Source: Bacteroidales bacterium (GTDB taxonomy: Bacteria; Bacteroidota; Bacteroidia; Bacteroidales; JALTDM01). From it: DNA of 11,090 bases. The notes under the pieces are model-generated. The model ran no database searches. It worked only from the letters and a program-made list of their open reading frames with translations, and had not been told where the DNA came from. Shown here piece after piece: positions 1-7,215 of this stretch. A program made the translations under genes and the position numbers. Where the stretch lies: assembly GCA_027074135.1 (NCBI GenBank), contig JALTDM010000309.1, forward strand, positions 1 through 11,090, given 5' to 3'. Each line of letters starts with the position of its first letter. Positions within the stretch are counted from its first letter, which is position 1.

Positions 1-138
1 CTTATATTTGTCATCAGAGAATGGTGTTTGTTTTATACCACTTGGGGAATTTTTTAAATGCCGTTCTCTTTTTTATTTTTATAGCGTTTAGAACGAGAAT
101 GATTTTAATTATGTATAAGTATTTTGAAAAAAAAATTA

Positions 139-146
139 TACTTTTG
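139..146 (+). promoter_or_regulatory. possible -7 promoter element for the siaB-siaC unit
   Basis: TACTTTTG fits the Bacteroidota -7 consensus TAnnTTTG. No good TTG/TTTG -33 element lies 17-23 nt upstream; the nearest TTTG (123-126) is only 12 nt away. It would give a leader of about 105 nt before the ATG at 258. The region is so AT-rich that a chance match is possible. Confidence 0.3.
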
Positions 147-257
147 TAATGATAAATTTTAGACATTTAATAAAATAAGTGACTTTTTTTATGTTGATTT
201 GGAGAATATAGTATATTTTAGCAAAAAATATGCTTGACAAGTAAAAAGTACATTTTT

Positions 258-1388
258 ATGGAAAATAAATTAGAAAGTGCTTACCGATTGTTTTCATTGA
301 TGAACGAAGATAACCTCGGCTATATATACAGAGGTAATTTTACCGATGAGATAACCGAGAATATACTTAAACTTACAGAAGCTAATCTCCAACACGAAGA
401 AAGTCGCAACAAGATTAAAAAAAGAATATATTCCATAATGGTTGAAGGTCTCCAAAATATAACGAGACACCAACACGCAGATGATGTTGATTTAGAAAAA
501 ATTGAAGAAACATTTGGGATTTTTGTTATACAAAAAATTGATGATTATTATTTTATTACTACCGGGAATGTTGTAGATAATGATAATATACCACCGTTAA
601 AGGAATTATTGGAAAAAATAAATAGTTTGTCAAAAGATGAATTAAAAGAATTTTATAAAAAAGTACTTACAGAAGGGGAGATGTCCGATAAAGGAGGTGC
701 CGGTCTTGGACTTATAGATATGGCAAGAAAATCCGGTAATAAATTATTTTATAAATTCAGAAAAATAGACGATTCTCATTCATATTTTTATCTTCATACA
801 GTACCTGTTGTAGAAAGTTCAAAAATTGATGAGAAAAAAATATTTGATACAATAAATAATATTATAAATGTCCATTCGCTACTTAATAAAAATAATTTTT
901 TATTGATATATAATGGTGAATTTTCTCAAGAAAGTTCTGTAAATTTGCTAGGAGCAATAAAAGGACACATAACAACATCTGTTTCTCTAAAAAATAAGTT
1001 GTTTTATGTGATTGTGGAAATGTTGCAAAATATTGTAAAACACGGGAGTATGACTGAAGAAAATTTAGCGAATCCTGGTGTTTTTGTTATAGGTGAAGAT
1101 AATAAGTACTTTTATATATTAACAGGTAATTTTATAGACAAAAGTGAATCGCACCTATTGTTAAATAAGTTGAAGCAAATAAATGAATATTCAATAGATG
1201 AGTTGGAAATACAATATAGTAAAATTTTGTTCGATTTTAATGTAGATGATGAAAAGAAAACAGGATTAGGTTTTATAGATATAAGATTAAAGAGTCAAAA
1301 TAAATTGACATTTTCCGTTAAAGATTATAATGATAAATTAGATTTTTTATTGTTAGGGTCAAAAATAAACAAAACTCACGGAGAGTAG
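258..1388 (+). CDS. tandem SiaB-type protein kinase (two HATPase-like domains)
   Basis: SiaB-family proteins are small GHKL/HATPase-fold kinases that phosphorylate a partner SiaC, controlling its signalling activity in the cytoplasm. This 376-residue protein holds two copies of a domain that normally stands alone at about 180 residues. Copy 1 (about 1-185) has an N-box, VEGLQNITRH at 62-71 (E63, N67, H71), and a glycine box, GGAGLGLIDMA at 146-156. Copy 2 (about 195-372) has VEMLQNIVKH at 253-262 (E254, N258, H262) and a weaker box, KTGLGFIDI at 334-342, where the leading GG is lost. Both copies share an FxIY.G.F-like entry strand and an FVI...Y.ITGN-like core. The ATG at 258 is preferred over an in-frame TTG at 234, which would only add eight residues. 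The siaC-like gene follows after 3 nt, so the two are surely cotranscribed. The family call is firm; kinase activity of each copy is inferred. Confidence 0.85.
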   Translation: MENKLESAYRLFSLMNEDNLGYIYRGNFTDEITENILKLTEANLQHEESRNKIKKRIYSIMVEGLQNITRHQHADDVDLEKIEETFGIFVIQKIDDYYFITTGNVVDNDNIPPLKELLEKINSLSKDELKEFYKKVLTEGEMSDKGGAGLGLIDMARKSGNKLFYKFRKIDDSHSYFYLHTVPVVESSKIDEKKIFDTINNIINVHSLLNKNNFLLIYNGEFSQESSVNLLGAIKGHITTSVSLKNKLFYVIVEMLQNIVKHGSMTEENLANPGVFVIGEDNKYFYILTGNFIDKSESHLLLNKLKQINEYSIDELEIQYSKILFDFNVDDEKKTGLGFIDIRLKSQNKLTFSVKDYNDKLDFLLLGSKINKTHGE

Positions 1389-1391
1389 GTT

Positions 1392-1769
1392 ATGGAAAAA
1401 TTAGATATTCAAGCAACAGACATGACTCCATATGTAAAATTGGATAAAGAAAGCGGTGAATTTAAAATAGCGGAAAAGTCTTTGCCTGAAAATGCAATAG
1501 AATTTTATAGACCAATATTAGAATGGCTTGATGAATATAGTAAAAACCCGAATAAAGAAACAATATTTCAATTTAAATTGGAATATTATAACACTTCTAC
1601 CGCTAAACAATTTGCAAGAATATTTTTGTTGCTGGAAAAAATGCATCTTGAAGGAAAATCAAATGTAGAAATATACTGGTATTATTCAAAAGAAGACATG
1701 GATATGGAACATTCCGGCAAAAGGTATGAGAAACTTCTAAAATTACCGTTTAAGTTTTTTGCTTATTAA
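1392..1769 (+). CDS. SiaC-type regulatory phosphoprotein (DUF1987)
   Basis: This is a 125-residue protein of the usual SiaC/DUF1987 length. Recognisable family landmarks are FYRPILEWLDEY (38-49), the strand-plus-motif FKLEYYNTSTAK (61-72), a hydrophobic helix rich in L and E (77-86), an IYWYY strand (94-98) with an acidic EDMDMEHSG segment after it (101-109), and the closing LLKLPFKFF. In Pseudomonas aeruginosa SiaC, Thr68 is phosphorylated by SiaB and the unphosphorylated form activates a diguanylate cyclase; here the Thr of NTS is also residue 68. A GGAGAG ribosome-binding site at 1380-1385, overlapping the upstream stop codon, sits 6 nt before the ATG. The downstream target is unknown, since no cyclase is present in the window. 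Confidence 0.88.
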   Translation: MEKLDIQATDMTPYVKLDKESGEFKIAEKSLPENAIEFYRPILEWLDEYSKNPNKETIFQFKLEYYNTSTAKQFARIFLLLEKMHLEGKSNVEIYWYYSKEDMDMEHSGKRYEKLLKLPFKFFAY

Positions 1770-1782
1770 AATTTAAATGTCG

Positions 1783-1818
1783 GTTTATAATATTAAGTTA
1801 AAAATAAGCATTATAAAC
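1783..1818. terminator. AT-rich inverted repeat between convergent genes, possible bidirectional terminator
   Basis: GTTTATAAT (1783-1791) and ATTATAAAC (1810-1818) are perfectly complementary, giving a 9-bp stem with an 18-nt loop. It lies in the 57-nt gap between the siaC-like stop (1769) and the tetR stop (1827). The stem has a single GC pair and the flanking U-runs are interrupted, so as an intrinsic terminator it would be weak. Confidence 0.45.
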
Positions 1819-1826
1819 TTGCTTTC

Positions 1827-2438
1827 TTATTCAGAAATTTTTGTAAGTACTTTTAAGATTATGTTTCGCATTTGTTTGCAAAATGTTCCAATATCAAACT
1901 TATCAGGATCCAAAATCATTTCGATATTTAGTGTTACGGGAATTCCCATATAAAGTCTGGCCAAACTTTCTACATTTGTTGTTTTGTCCCATAACCCTTG
2001 TTCTATGCCGTCTAAAACTATTTTGGTAAAGTATTGTTTTTGGAGTTTATAAATTGTGTTCATCTTTTGTTTCAGACCTTCATCATTTTGGTGGGAGGCT
2101 TCTGTAAACAGGATCATTGTTATGCCTTTTTTGCGGTACAGGTATGTAAGCGTATAAGTTATAAATTTGCTTAAGCGTTCTTGAGGAGGTTTATATTCAT
2201 AAGCAATTTTTTTTAATTTGTCAATCATTTCGGTTTTGACATCACTTATAATGTCTTCAATCATTGCCAATTTATTGGGATAATGTCTGAAAAGAGCACC
2301 TTCACTCAGTCCTACTTTTTGTGCCAGATACCTTGTGGAAAGTTTGTGAATGCCGTCTGTAAAAACAATATCCAAAATGCTTTGTTTAATTTCTTTGCGG
2401 CGTTCATCTCCGGATTTGCGTATTCTTTTTGTTTCCAT
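1827..2438 (-). CDS. TetR/AcrR-family transcriptional repressor
   Basis: This 203-residue protein has the typical TetR length. The N-terminal DNA-binding domain covers about residues 12-60, with the helix-turn-helix and exit helix in LSTRYLAQKVGLSEGALFRHYPNK-like sequence (33-56), including the characteristic LF.HYPNK. The rest (about 65-203) is a helical ligand-binding and dimerisation domain. Such proteins dimerise on short palindromes and are released by small hydrophobic ligands, often efflux substrates. It lies directly downstream of an efflux operon on the same strand, but a terminator (2541-2583) stands between, so it probably has its own promoter and senses a substrate of that exporter. 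The ATG at 2438 has no clear ribosome-binding site. Family confident; target inferred from position. Confidence 0.9.
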   Translation of the reverse strand: METKRIRKSGDERRKEIKQSILDIVFTDGIHKLSTRYLAQKVGLSEGALFRHYPNKLAMIEDIISDVKTEMIDKLKKIAYEYKPPQERLSKFITYTLTYLYRKKGITMILFTEASHQNDEGLKQKMNTIYKLQKQYFTKIVLDGIEQGLWDKTTNVESLARLYMGIPVTLNIEMILDPDKFDIGTFCKQMRNIILKVLTKISE

Positions 2439-2444
2439 AATTCA

Positions 2445-2452
2445 CAAAATTA
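2445..2452 (-). promoter_or_regulatory. possible -7 element of the tetR gene
   Basis: Read on the minus strand, TAATTTTG matches TAnnTTTG. Its last G is only 6 nt from the tetR ATG, so a transcript from here would start at or beside the start codon and be almost leaderless. No TTTG lies at the usual distance upstream (nearest at 2483-2486, 30 nt away), so the call is tentative. Confidence 0.3.
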
Positions 2453-2540
2453 ATGATATTTTCTAACAATTTACTGCCTGCTCAAAACATCTTGGAAATC
2501 AGTAGAATAACCGGAGGGATTTAATTCAATCTAAGGTATT

Positions 2541-2583
2541 AAAAATACGGCAGCTTCGTGACGGAATTGCTTACTGCTGCCGT
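2541..2583 (-). terminator. intrinsic terminator at the end of the efflux operon
   Basis: On the minus strand ACGGCAGC (2583-2576) pairs with GCTGCCGT (2554-2547), an 8-bp, GC-rich stem in otherwise AT-rich DNA, with a 21-nt loop. It is followed by ATTTTT (2546-2541). It starts 10 nt past the stop codon of the AhpD-like gene, the expected place for rho-independent termination, and separates the operon from tetR. The loop is longer than usual. Confidence 0.65.
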
Positions 2584-2592
2584 TAAGTTGTT

Positions 2593-2970
2593 TTATTTTT
2601 TCATTTTGTCAATGATAAGTTGCATGGCACTTGTTGAATTGCTGATTACAGTAGTGCCTTTCACAAAGCGTGTGAGTATAATTGTTTCCATTATTTCTTC
2701 CGGTGTAATACCTTTACGGAGTGCAACTTTGGTATAAGTTTCAATACAACTTTCAGCACCAAGAGCCGCACTTATGGCAAGACTTATCAATAATTTGTAC
2801 TTGGGAGGTATATGTTCTCCTGACATTGCAAACTGCTTGTTTGCTGCATGTTCATAAACAATGTGTTCGTTAAGTTTTGCCAAACTTTCCATTGTAACAG
2901 GAGTTTCGCCGAGTTCTTCCGCCATCATTTTCAGCATTTCATCAATGCTAGGTTTACTTTTTGTTTCCAT
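2593..2970 (-). CDS. AhpD-like / carboxymuconolactone decarboxylase family protein with degenerate active site
   Basis: This 125-residue protein belongs to the CMD/AhpD helical fold. Members are decarboxylases or thiol-disulfide peroxidase partners; the latter use a CxxCxxxH motif. The family's core helix is clear: KYKLLISLAISAALGAESC (57-75), followed by the usual KVALRKGITPEEIMETI (81-97), which in family members reads ALKAGATREEI-like. The catalytic positions have changed: the first Cys is Ala72, the second Cys is kept (Cys75), and the His four residues later is Tyr79. No disulfide cycling through CxxC is therefore possible, and any activity would use a lone Cys. It is the last gene of the operon, 19 nt after tolC. 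It may be a binding or oligomeric accessory protein rather than a peroxidase partner. Fold confident, function unknown. Confidence 0.8.
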   Translation of the reverse strand: METKSKPSIDEMLKMMAEELGETPVTMESLAKLNEHIVYEHAANKQFAMSGEHIPPKYKLLISLAISAALGAESCIETYTKVALRKGITPEEIMETIILTRFVKGTTVISNSTSAMQLIIDKMKK

Positions 2971-2989
2971 ATTTTTATGTTTTAAAAAA

Positions 2990-4357
2990 TTATTTCAGCA
3001 TACCGTTCAAATAATCCAAATGGGCATATTCAATTAGTATTTGCTTTTTTATGTTAAGGATTGATGTTTTTATCTTGGTAACATTCAATTGGGCATCATT
3101 AAGTTCTATGTTGGTTACAACACCGTTTTCATACCCGACTTTTGCTATTTCGTATGCTTTTTTGCCTACTTCCAAATTTTTTTGTTGGGCTTCCATTTTA
3201 GTTTTAAGTGCCTCAATGTTTTCTATTGACTTTTGGTATTCAAAACGAAGTTTTAATTTAAGTCCGTTTTGGTATTCTTCAAGTTTATCTTGATTAGCCT
3301 TTATTTCGGCAATTTTACCTTTTGAGAGGTTCCCGTCAAACAAATTTATCTTGACACCTACTCCCACGGCATAGCCGTTTCGCCAAGCTTCGTCAAAAGG
3401 TGGAAAGTCCCTGCCGTGATAGAAATGGTAATTACCAAAAGCAAACAATACAGGCAGTTTTGATGCATGTTCCATTTTTGTTTTTTTGTCCAATAAATTA
3501 ACCATTGTTTCTAGTGATTGAATTTTGTAATTTTTTTCTTGAATTGATGACAACTCCGGTTTATTTAGGGATAATCCTGTTGCATTGTATAATTCATCAA
3601 TTGAGCCTGTAAATTCAACGCTGTCTTGGTCAGGTATGTTAAGTAAATTTCGCAGTGCGGTAACTACAATGTCTTTTTTCCCTTCCAGTTCAATTATTTT
3701 GCTTTTGAATCCTGCTATTTTTGATTTAAAATTCAGTACATCAAATTCTGACCTTACACCTTGTTCGTAGGCTTTTTGTGCAAGTTCCAAGTGCTTATTC
3801 AGTTGCTGAAGAGCAAGTTTGTACACTTTTATCACTTCTTTTACGGTAAGGTAATTGTAGTATGCTACTTTGACTCTTTCAACTAATTGTGCTTTGGTTT
3901 CATTAAGTTGGTTTGTATAGAAATTGCTCAAGTCTTGCGTTAATGCAATGGCATTTTTTCGTTTGTTGCCGGCATAAATCGGATATATTACATTAAAATC
4001 GGTTGCAAGTACATCTCCGTCCAGGTTAGGAAACGGTGCCATAGGGTGCATAATAACTTCATCACCTGTAGGAGTGCCGTTGTTCATCACCGGGACTTCT
4101 TTGCCTTCCAAAGGATACATACCCGGCAAATTGTTGGTATAAAAATATTTTGATAAAATGTTTGCCTTGGGGTATAATAACGACTTGGCTTGTATTTGCT
4201 TGGCTTCAGCAACTCTAACTTGGTTTTTGCCTGCGTTTATTGCAGGATTGTTTTTCAAAGCAATGCTTATAGCATCTTCAAGGGTGATTACTTTTTGTGC
4301 TTGTATCCCAAGTGCTAAAAATACATTTATTGAAATTATAAATATAAATTTTTTCAT
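2990..4357 (-). CDS. TolC-family outer-membrane efflux protein
   Basis: This 455-residue protein has a Sec signal peptide (MKKFIFIISINVFLALGIQA, cleavage likely before Gln21). The mature part starts with ITLEDAISIALKNNP (about 24-38), the standard opening of the outer-membrane factor family. Two homologous halves of long amphipathic helices follow (about 25-240 and 265-450). The second half has the recurring pattern NLFDG (about 339-343) with long K/E-rich coiled-coil helices, and a closing ANVGYENGVVTNIELNDAQ-like segment. Three copies would form an outer-membrane channel with a periplasmic tunnel docking to the HlyD-type adaptor. It lies 14 nt downstream of the permease gene in one operon, so it is the dedicated exit duct of this exporter. 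Length and features are those of an intact family member. Confidence 0.92.
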   Translation of the reverse strand: MKKFIFIISINVFLALGIQAQKVITLEDAISIALKNNPAINAGKNQVRVAEAKQIQAKSLLYPKANILSKYFYTNNLPGMYPLEGKEVPVMNNGTPTGDEVIMHPMAPFPNLDGDVLATDFNVIYPIYAGNKRKNAIALTQDLSNFYTNQLNETKAQLVERVKVAYYNYLTVKEVIKVYKLALQQLNKHLELAQKAYEQGVRSEFDVLNFKSKIAGFKSKIIELEGKKDIVVTALRNLLNIPDQDSVEFTGSIDELYNATGLSLNKPELSSIQEKNYKIQSLETMVNLLDKKTKMEHASKLPVLFAFGNYHFYHGRDFPPFDEAWRNGYAVGVGVKINLFDGNLSKGKIAEIKANQDKLEEYQNGLKLKLRFEYQKSIENIEALKTKMEAQQKNLEVGKKAYEIAKVGYENGVVTNIELNDAQLNVTKIKTSILNIKKQILIEYAHLDYLNGMLK

Positions 4358-4371
4358 AATTATTCACTTTT

Positions 4372-5562
4372 TTATTTCCTTCTGTTACGGAATTTTTCCA
4401 TTATCATCTTCTTCCTTCGGGTTACCCGTTCAAATTGTCCTATGGCAATAGATAATGCCGATAATCCTAAAAATACGGCAATGTATGTCCATAAAATGTT
4501 TATGTGTTTGTAAACAGCTGTTAAAGGTCTGTGATGGTTAAACACGGGGTAAAGAGCTTGTAAATAGTGCCTCAAAGGGAAAGCATTACCTATCATATTC
4601 GGCACATCAGCCATTTGTTCTATCGGAATTAAATAACCTGAATACATAAAAGCAGGCATTACTATCAAAGTTATTATTCCTGCCAACACGGCACCGTTTC
4701 TTATGTTAAGTGCAAGAAAATACGAAAGGCTTTCCATTGACAATACTAAGAGGGAAATGATAAATGCAACTTCCCACATAGTGTCATGCTTTACAGGAAC
4801 ATGGAATAGATGCATGGTAGTGAAAAATGCAACAGAAATGGCTGTTGAAACTATTAGCCAACTTATGATAAAAGGTGGAATTAATGCTTTTATCGGTAAC
4901 TGGCGAGCCAATTTTATATAAGGGGCTTTTTGACGAATAAGTTTGAGGTTTGCCATTACTGCAAATAGAACAATTAGCATGGAAACTATTTGCATTGCCA
5001 ATCCCATGAATGCAGGAAGCATAGACGATTCCATTGATAAGCCCGGAGAGAAAAATACGCGTTCGTTTACAGATAACAGAGGAGTTTTAGGGTGCCGTGT
5101 GTTTGGTATGTCTCCCAATTCTTCCACACGCATTTTCATGCTCATTTGCAAATTCAGAGTCATAATAATCTTGTTGAGCATCATGAGAGAAATCTTGGGG
5201 ACAATTGGGTTTGCAGTCCCGTTGAGTACCGTAAGCAAAGAAACTTTTCGTTTGTTCAATACATTTTTGTATGTGTGTTCGGGAATTACCACACCAACAT
5301 CAACAGAGTCATTATCAACAAGTTCTTGCAAGTTTAGATAATCATATGCTTGATGTGTAACACTGAAAAACTGTGATTGCTTAATGTTGTAAATTATGGA
5401 CCTGCTTAGCGGTGAATGGTCAAGGTCGAGGATAGCCACTTTAATTTTGGTAGGTGCATTTTTGTAATACATTCCCGCCATCATACTGAAAAAAAGAATC
5501 AGTGCCATAGAAATAAGCACCGTTCTCAGAATAATGGTCAGAATTAGTTTAATTGGCTTCAT
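4372..5562 (-). CDS. ABC-2-type membrane permease (drug/lipid export, YhhJ/YbhS-like)
   Basis: This is a 396-residue inner-membrane protein with the topology of ABC-2-type exporters. One N-terminal membrane segment (about 7-29) is followed by a long periplasmic region (about 31-175), then five segments (about 180-203, 226-250, 263-285, 290-312, 355-375). The hallmark ABC-2 loop, SGYLIPIEQMADVPNMIG (308-325) ending in FPLRHYLQAL, is clear, and VFFSPGLSMESSMLPAFMG before segment 2 matches the family. The C-terminus is basic (RRKKMIMEKFRNRRK), as expected for the cytoplasmic side. Its ATG overlaps the end of the adaptor gene by 14 nt, indicating translational coupling. No nucleotide-binding subunit is encoded in the window, so energy must come from an ATPase elsewhere or from another source. 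Confidence 0.87.
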   Translation of the reverse strand: MKPIKLILTIILRTVLISMALILFFSMMAGMYYKNAPTKIKVAILDLDHSPLSRSIIYNIKQSQFFSVTHQAYDYLNLQELVDNDSVDVGVVIPEHTYKNVLNKRKVSLLTVLNGTANPIVPKISLMMLNKIIMTLNLQMSMKMRVEELGDIPNTRHPKTPLLSVNERVFFSPGLSMESSMLPAFMGLAMQIVSMLIVLFAVMANLKLIRQKAPYIKLARQLPIKALIPPFIISWLIVSTAISVAFFTTMHLFHVPVKHDTMWEVAFIISLLVLSMESLSYFLALNIRNGAVLAGIITLIVMPAFMYSGYLIPIEQMADVPNMIGNAFPLRHYLQALYPVFNHHRPLTAVYKHINILWTYIAVFLGLSALSIAIGQFERVTRRKKMIMEKFRNRRK

Positions 5563-6346
5563 GTGATGTTGCTTTTTCCGGTTTTAATGTTAAATAAACT
5601 GACATGCCGGGTTTACACTTCATTTGATTATTTAGGATAAGCATTTTTATATCAAAAGTTCTTACATCCCTTTCATCTCGTAGTGTGGTAGGTGTATGTG
5701 TGGCAAAATTTGCCATAGGTAAAATTTGGATTACTTTGGCTCTCAACTTCAAATTATTACTATTTGTTGTAAGTTCAAATGTATCGCCTAGATTAATTTG
5801 GTCAAGGTATGTTTCGGGTATGCCAAATCGTGCCCAAGTGCTTTTGGGGTCTGTTTCTATTACTACAGGCATTCCCGGAGGCATCATTTGGTTAGGTTCA
5901 AGAACTTTTACGCTTATTATACCATCCATGGGTGCTTTAATGGTCATGTCTTCTATGTTGATTTCCAGAGCTTTTAGTTTAGCGTTTACAATATCGTAAC
6001 CCGTGTTTATTTCGTCTAATTTTTGTTGTGGCACGGCACCTGCTTTGTATAATTCTTCCAATCGCTTTTTGTTTACTTCTATGTTTTTCAACTTAGCAAG
6101 TAGTGCTTCACGTTTAGCTTTTAACACACGTGTATCCAAAACTGCAACAGGTTCTCCTTCTTTAACCGTGTCACCTTCGTCCACAAATATTTTTTCAATT
6201 CGTCCGGGCATACGCGTTGTTACATTTACTTGTGTGTTTTCAATATATCCTTGGAATACCGGGTTTTTGATTTTTGATTTTTTCTCCTTACAGGAACTCA
6301 ATACAACTGCTATCACTAATGTGGATAATAACAATATCTTTTTCAT
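5549..6346 (-). CDS. HlyD/EmrA-type periplasmic adaptor, predicted lipoprotein
   Basis: Membrane-fusion adaptors bridge the inner-membrane permease and the TolC-type duct. From the ATG at 6346 this is 265 residues, short for the family. The lipobox LSSC (Cys19) after a hydrophobic stretch predicts lipid anchoring instead of a membrane helix. The two halves of the lipoyl domain are visible: GRIEKIFVDEGDTVKEGEPV (48-67) and DMTIKAPMDGIISVKVLEPN (133-152). They flank a short helical hairpin (about 75-130). The beta-barrel part (about 165-255) ends with KPGMSVYLTL. A GTG nine bases further upstream (6355) would add only MKS; the ATG is chosen because it puts the lysine pair KK right at the start of the signal. 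The gene follows usp after 22 nt and overlaps the permease gene by 14 nt. Confidence 0.9.
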   Translation of the reverse strand: MKKILLLSTLVIAVVLSSCKEKKSKIKNPVFQGYIENTQVNVTTRMPGRIEKIFVDEGDTVKEGEPVAVLDTRVLKAKREALLAKLKNIEVNKKRLEELYKAGAVPQQKLDEINTGYDIVNAKLKALEINIEDMTIKAPMDGIISVKVLEPNQMMPPGMPVVIETDPKSTWARFGIPETYLDQINLGDTFELTTNSNNLKLRAKVIQILPMANFATHTPTTLRDERDVRTFDIKMLILNNQMKCKPGMSVYLTLKPEKATSHEAN

Positions 6347-6368
6347 ACTTTTCACTTTTATTTAATTT

Positions 6369-7202
6369 TTATTGTGCTACCAAAACGGGAACATTATTAG
6401 CGTTGATTAAATGTTCGGGGAATGAACCCACAAATAATCTTTGTAAAATATTCTGTGAGTGCATACCACATACAACCAAATCTACCTTCCCAGCATATTT
6501 TTCATCGTATGCAGATATTATATTCTGATTTGTATAATGTTTTTCTATTCGTGCATTTGTATGTTCGTTTAAATAGTTTTCAAGAATCTGAAGCAATTCA
6601 TCTCCTTTTGAACGGCTGCTGTGACTTACAACTATTGTTATTTCATACTCTTTGTTCCAAGCAATTTTTGCAAATTCACGGGCGGCTTTTACAGCAGGAT
6701 TGCTGCCGTCAAAGGCAATTAAGACTTTGTTTATAGGCTTAAATTCTTTAGTTACCAACAAAGCCGGAGCTTGGGAATAGTGTATAATCTTAGATGCTGT
6801 TTTTTCGGGAGTGTCTGATGTTTCAAAGTGGAAAAAATTGCGCATGCCCATTATTACCAAATCCGTGTATTTGCTGGCTTCTTCAATTACAAAATCAGGA
6901 CGTCCTACTATTTTTTTGCTTTTGCATTTCAAATTATTTTCTTCACACAACTTTTTAAATTCTTTCAGTTCCTCACGGGCTTTCTTTTTGGCATCTTTCA
7001 ATAACTCTTCTTCTTTTTGTAAACGCTCTTCGTACCCTAAAGGAAGGGGCAAGTAAGTGGAAACAGCTTCTGCTAAATTCAAATTGTCAATTATTGCAAT
7101 TCCTTCTACCGCAACTTTGTTGTGTGTAGCAATTTTCAGCAAATACTTATACGCTGTTTTTGTATAATCCGACGGATCAATGGGAATTAATATGTTATGC
7201 AT
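6369..7202 (-). CDS. tandem universal stress protein (two UspA domains)
   Basis: This 277-residue protein consists of two Usp folds: residues 1-152 (starts MHNILIPIDPSDY, ends APALLVTKE) and 157-277 (NKVLIAFDGSNPA... to VPVLVAQ). The first domain has a K/E-rich helical insert (about 58-90), probably coiled coil. In the ATP-binding Usp type the C-terminal loop reads GxxGx9G(S/T). Domain 2 has GMHSx9GS (G246 to S260): the second glycine is Ser249, but spacing and the last GS are kept, so nucleotide binding is possible. Domain 1 (GMRNFFHFETSDTPEKT) has lost the motif. Usp proteins are cytoplasmic factors linked to stress and starvation. Placement between the barrel gene (13 nt upstream) and the adaptor gene (22 nt downstream) suggests coregulation with the exporter. 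Role in that system unknown. Confidence 0.9.
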   Translation of the reverse strand: MHNILIPIDPSDYTKTAYKYLLKIATHNKVAVEGIAIIDNLNLAEAVSTYLPLPLGYEERLQKEEELLKDAKKKAREELKEFKKLCEENNLKCKSKKIVGRPDFVIEEASKYTDLVIMGMRNFFHFETSDTPEKTASKIIHYSQAPALLVTKEFKPINKVLIAFDGSNPAVKAAREFAKIAWNKEYEITIVVSHSSRSKGDELLQILENYLNEHTNARIEKHYTNQNIISAYDEKYAGKVDLVVCGMHSQNILQRLFVGSFPEHLINANNVPVLVAQ

Positions 7203-7215
7203 ATCTCAAGAAAAT

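Noticed and set aside
1..72. Coding-like minus-strand frame at the left edge (HLKNSPSGIKQTPFSDDKYK)
   Set aside because: It has no start codon before an upstream stop at 73-75 and is too short and cut by the edge to separate from chance.
14..166. 50-codon minus-strand frame beginning with MSKIYHYK
   Set aside because: It has a start and stop, but it is Lys/Ile-rich as expected of AT-rich noise, overlaps the possible siaB promoter, has no recognisable domain and no ribosome-binding site.
2425..2970. tetR and the AhpD-like gene both begin ATGGAAACAAAAAG (METK)
   Set aside because: The 14-nt match probably reflects a favoured A-rich start region; the proteins diverge at once, so no duplication is implied.
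3051..6528. Several plus-strand frames of 60-130 codons across the exporter operon
   Set aside because: They are antisense shadows of the tolC, permease, adaptor and usp genes, rich in Ser/Phe/Cys and without domains or start signals.
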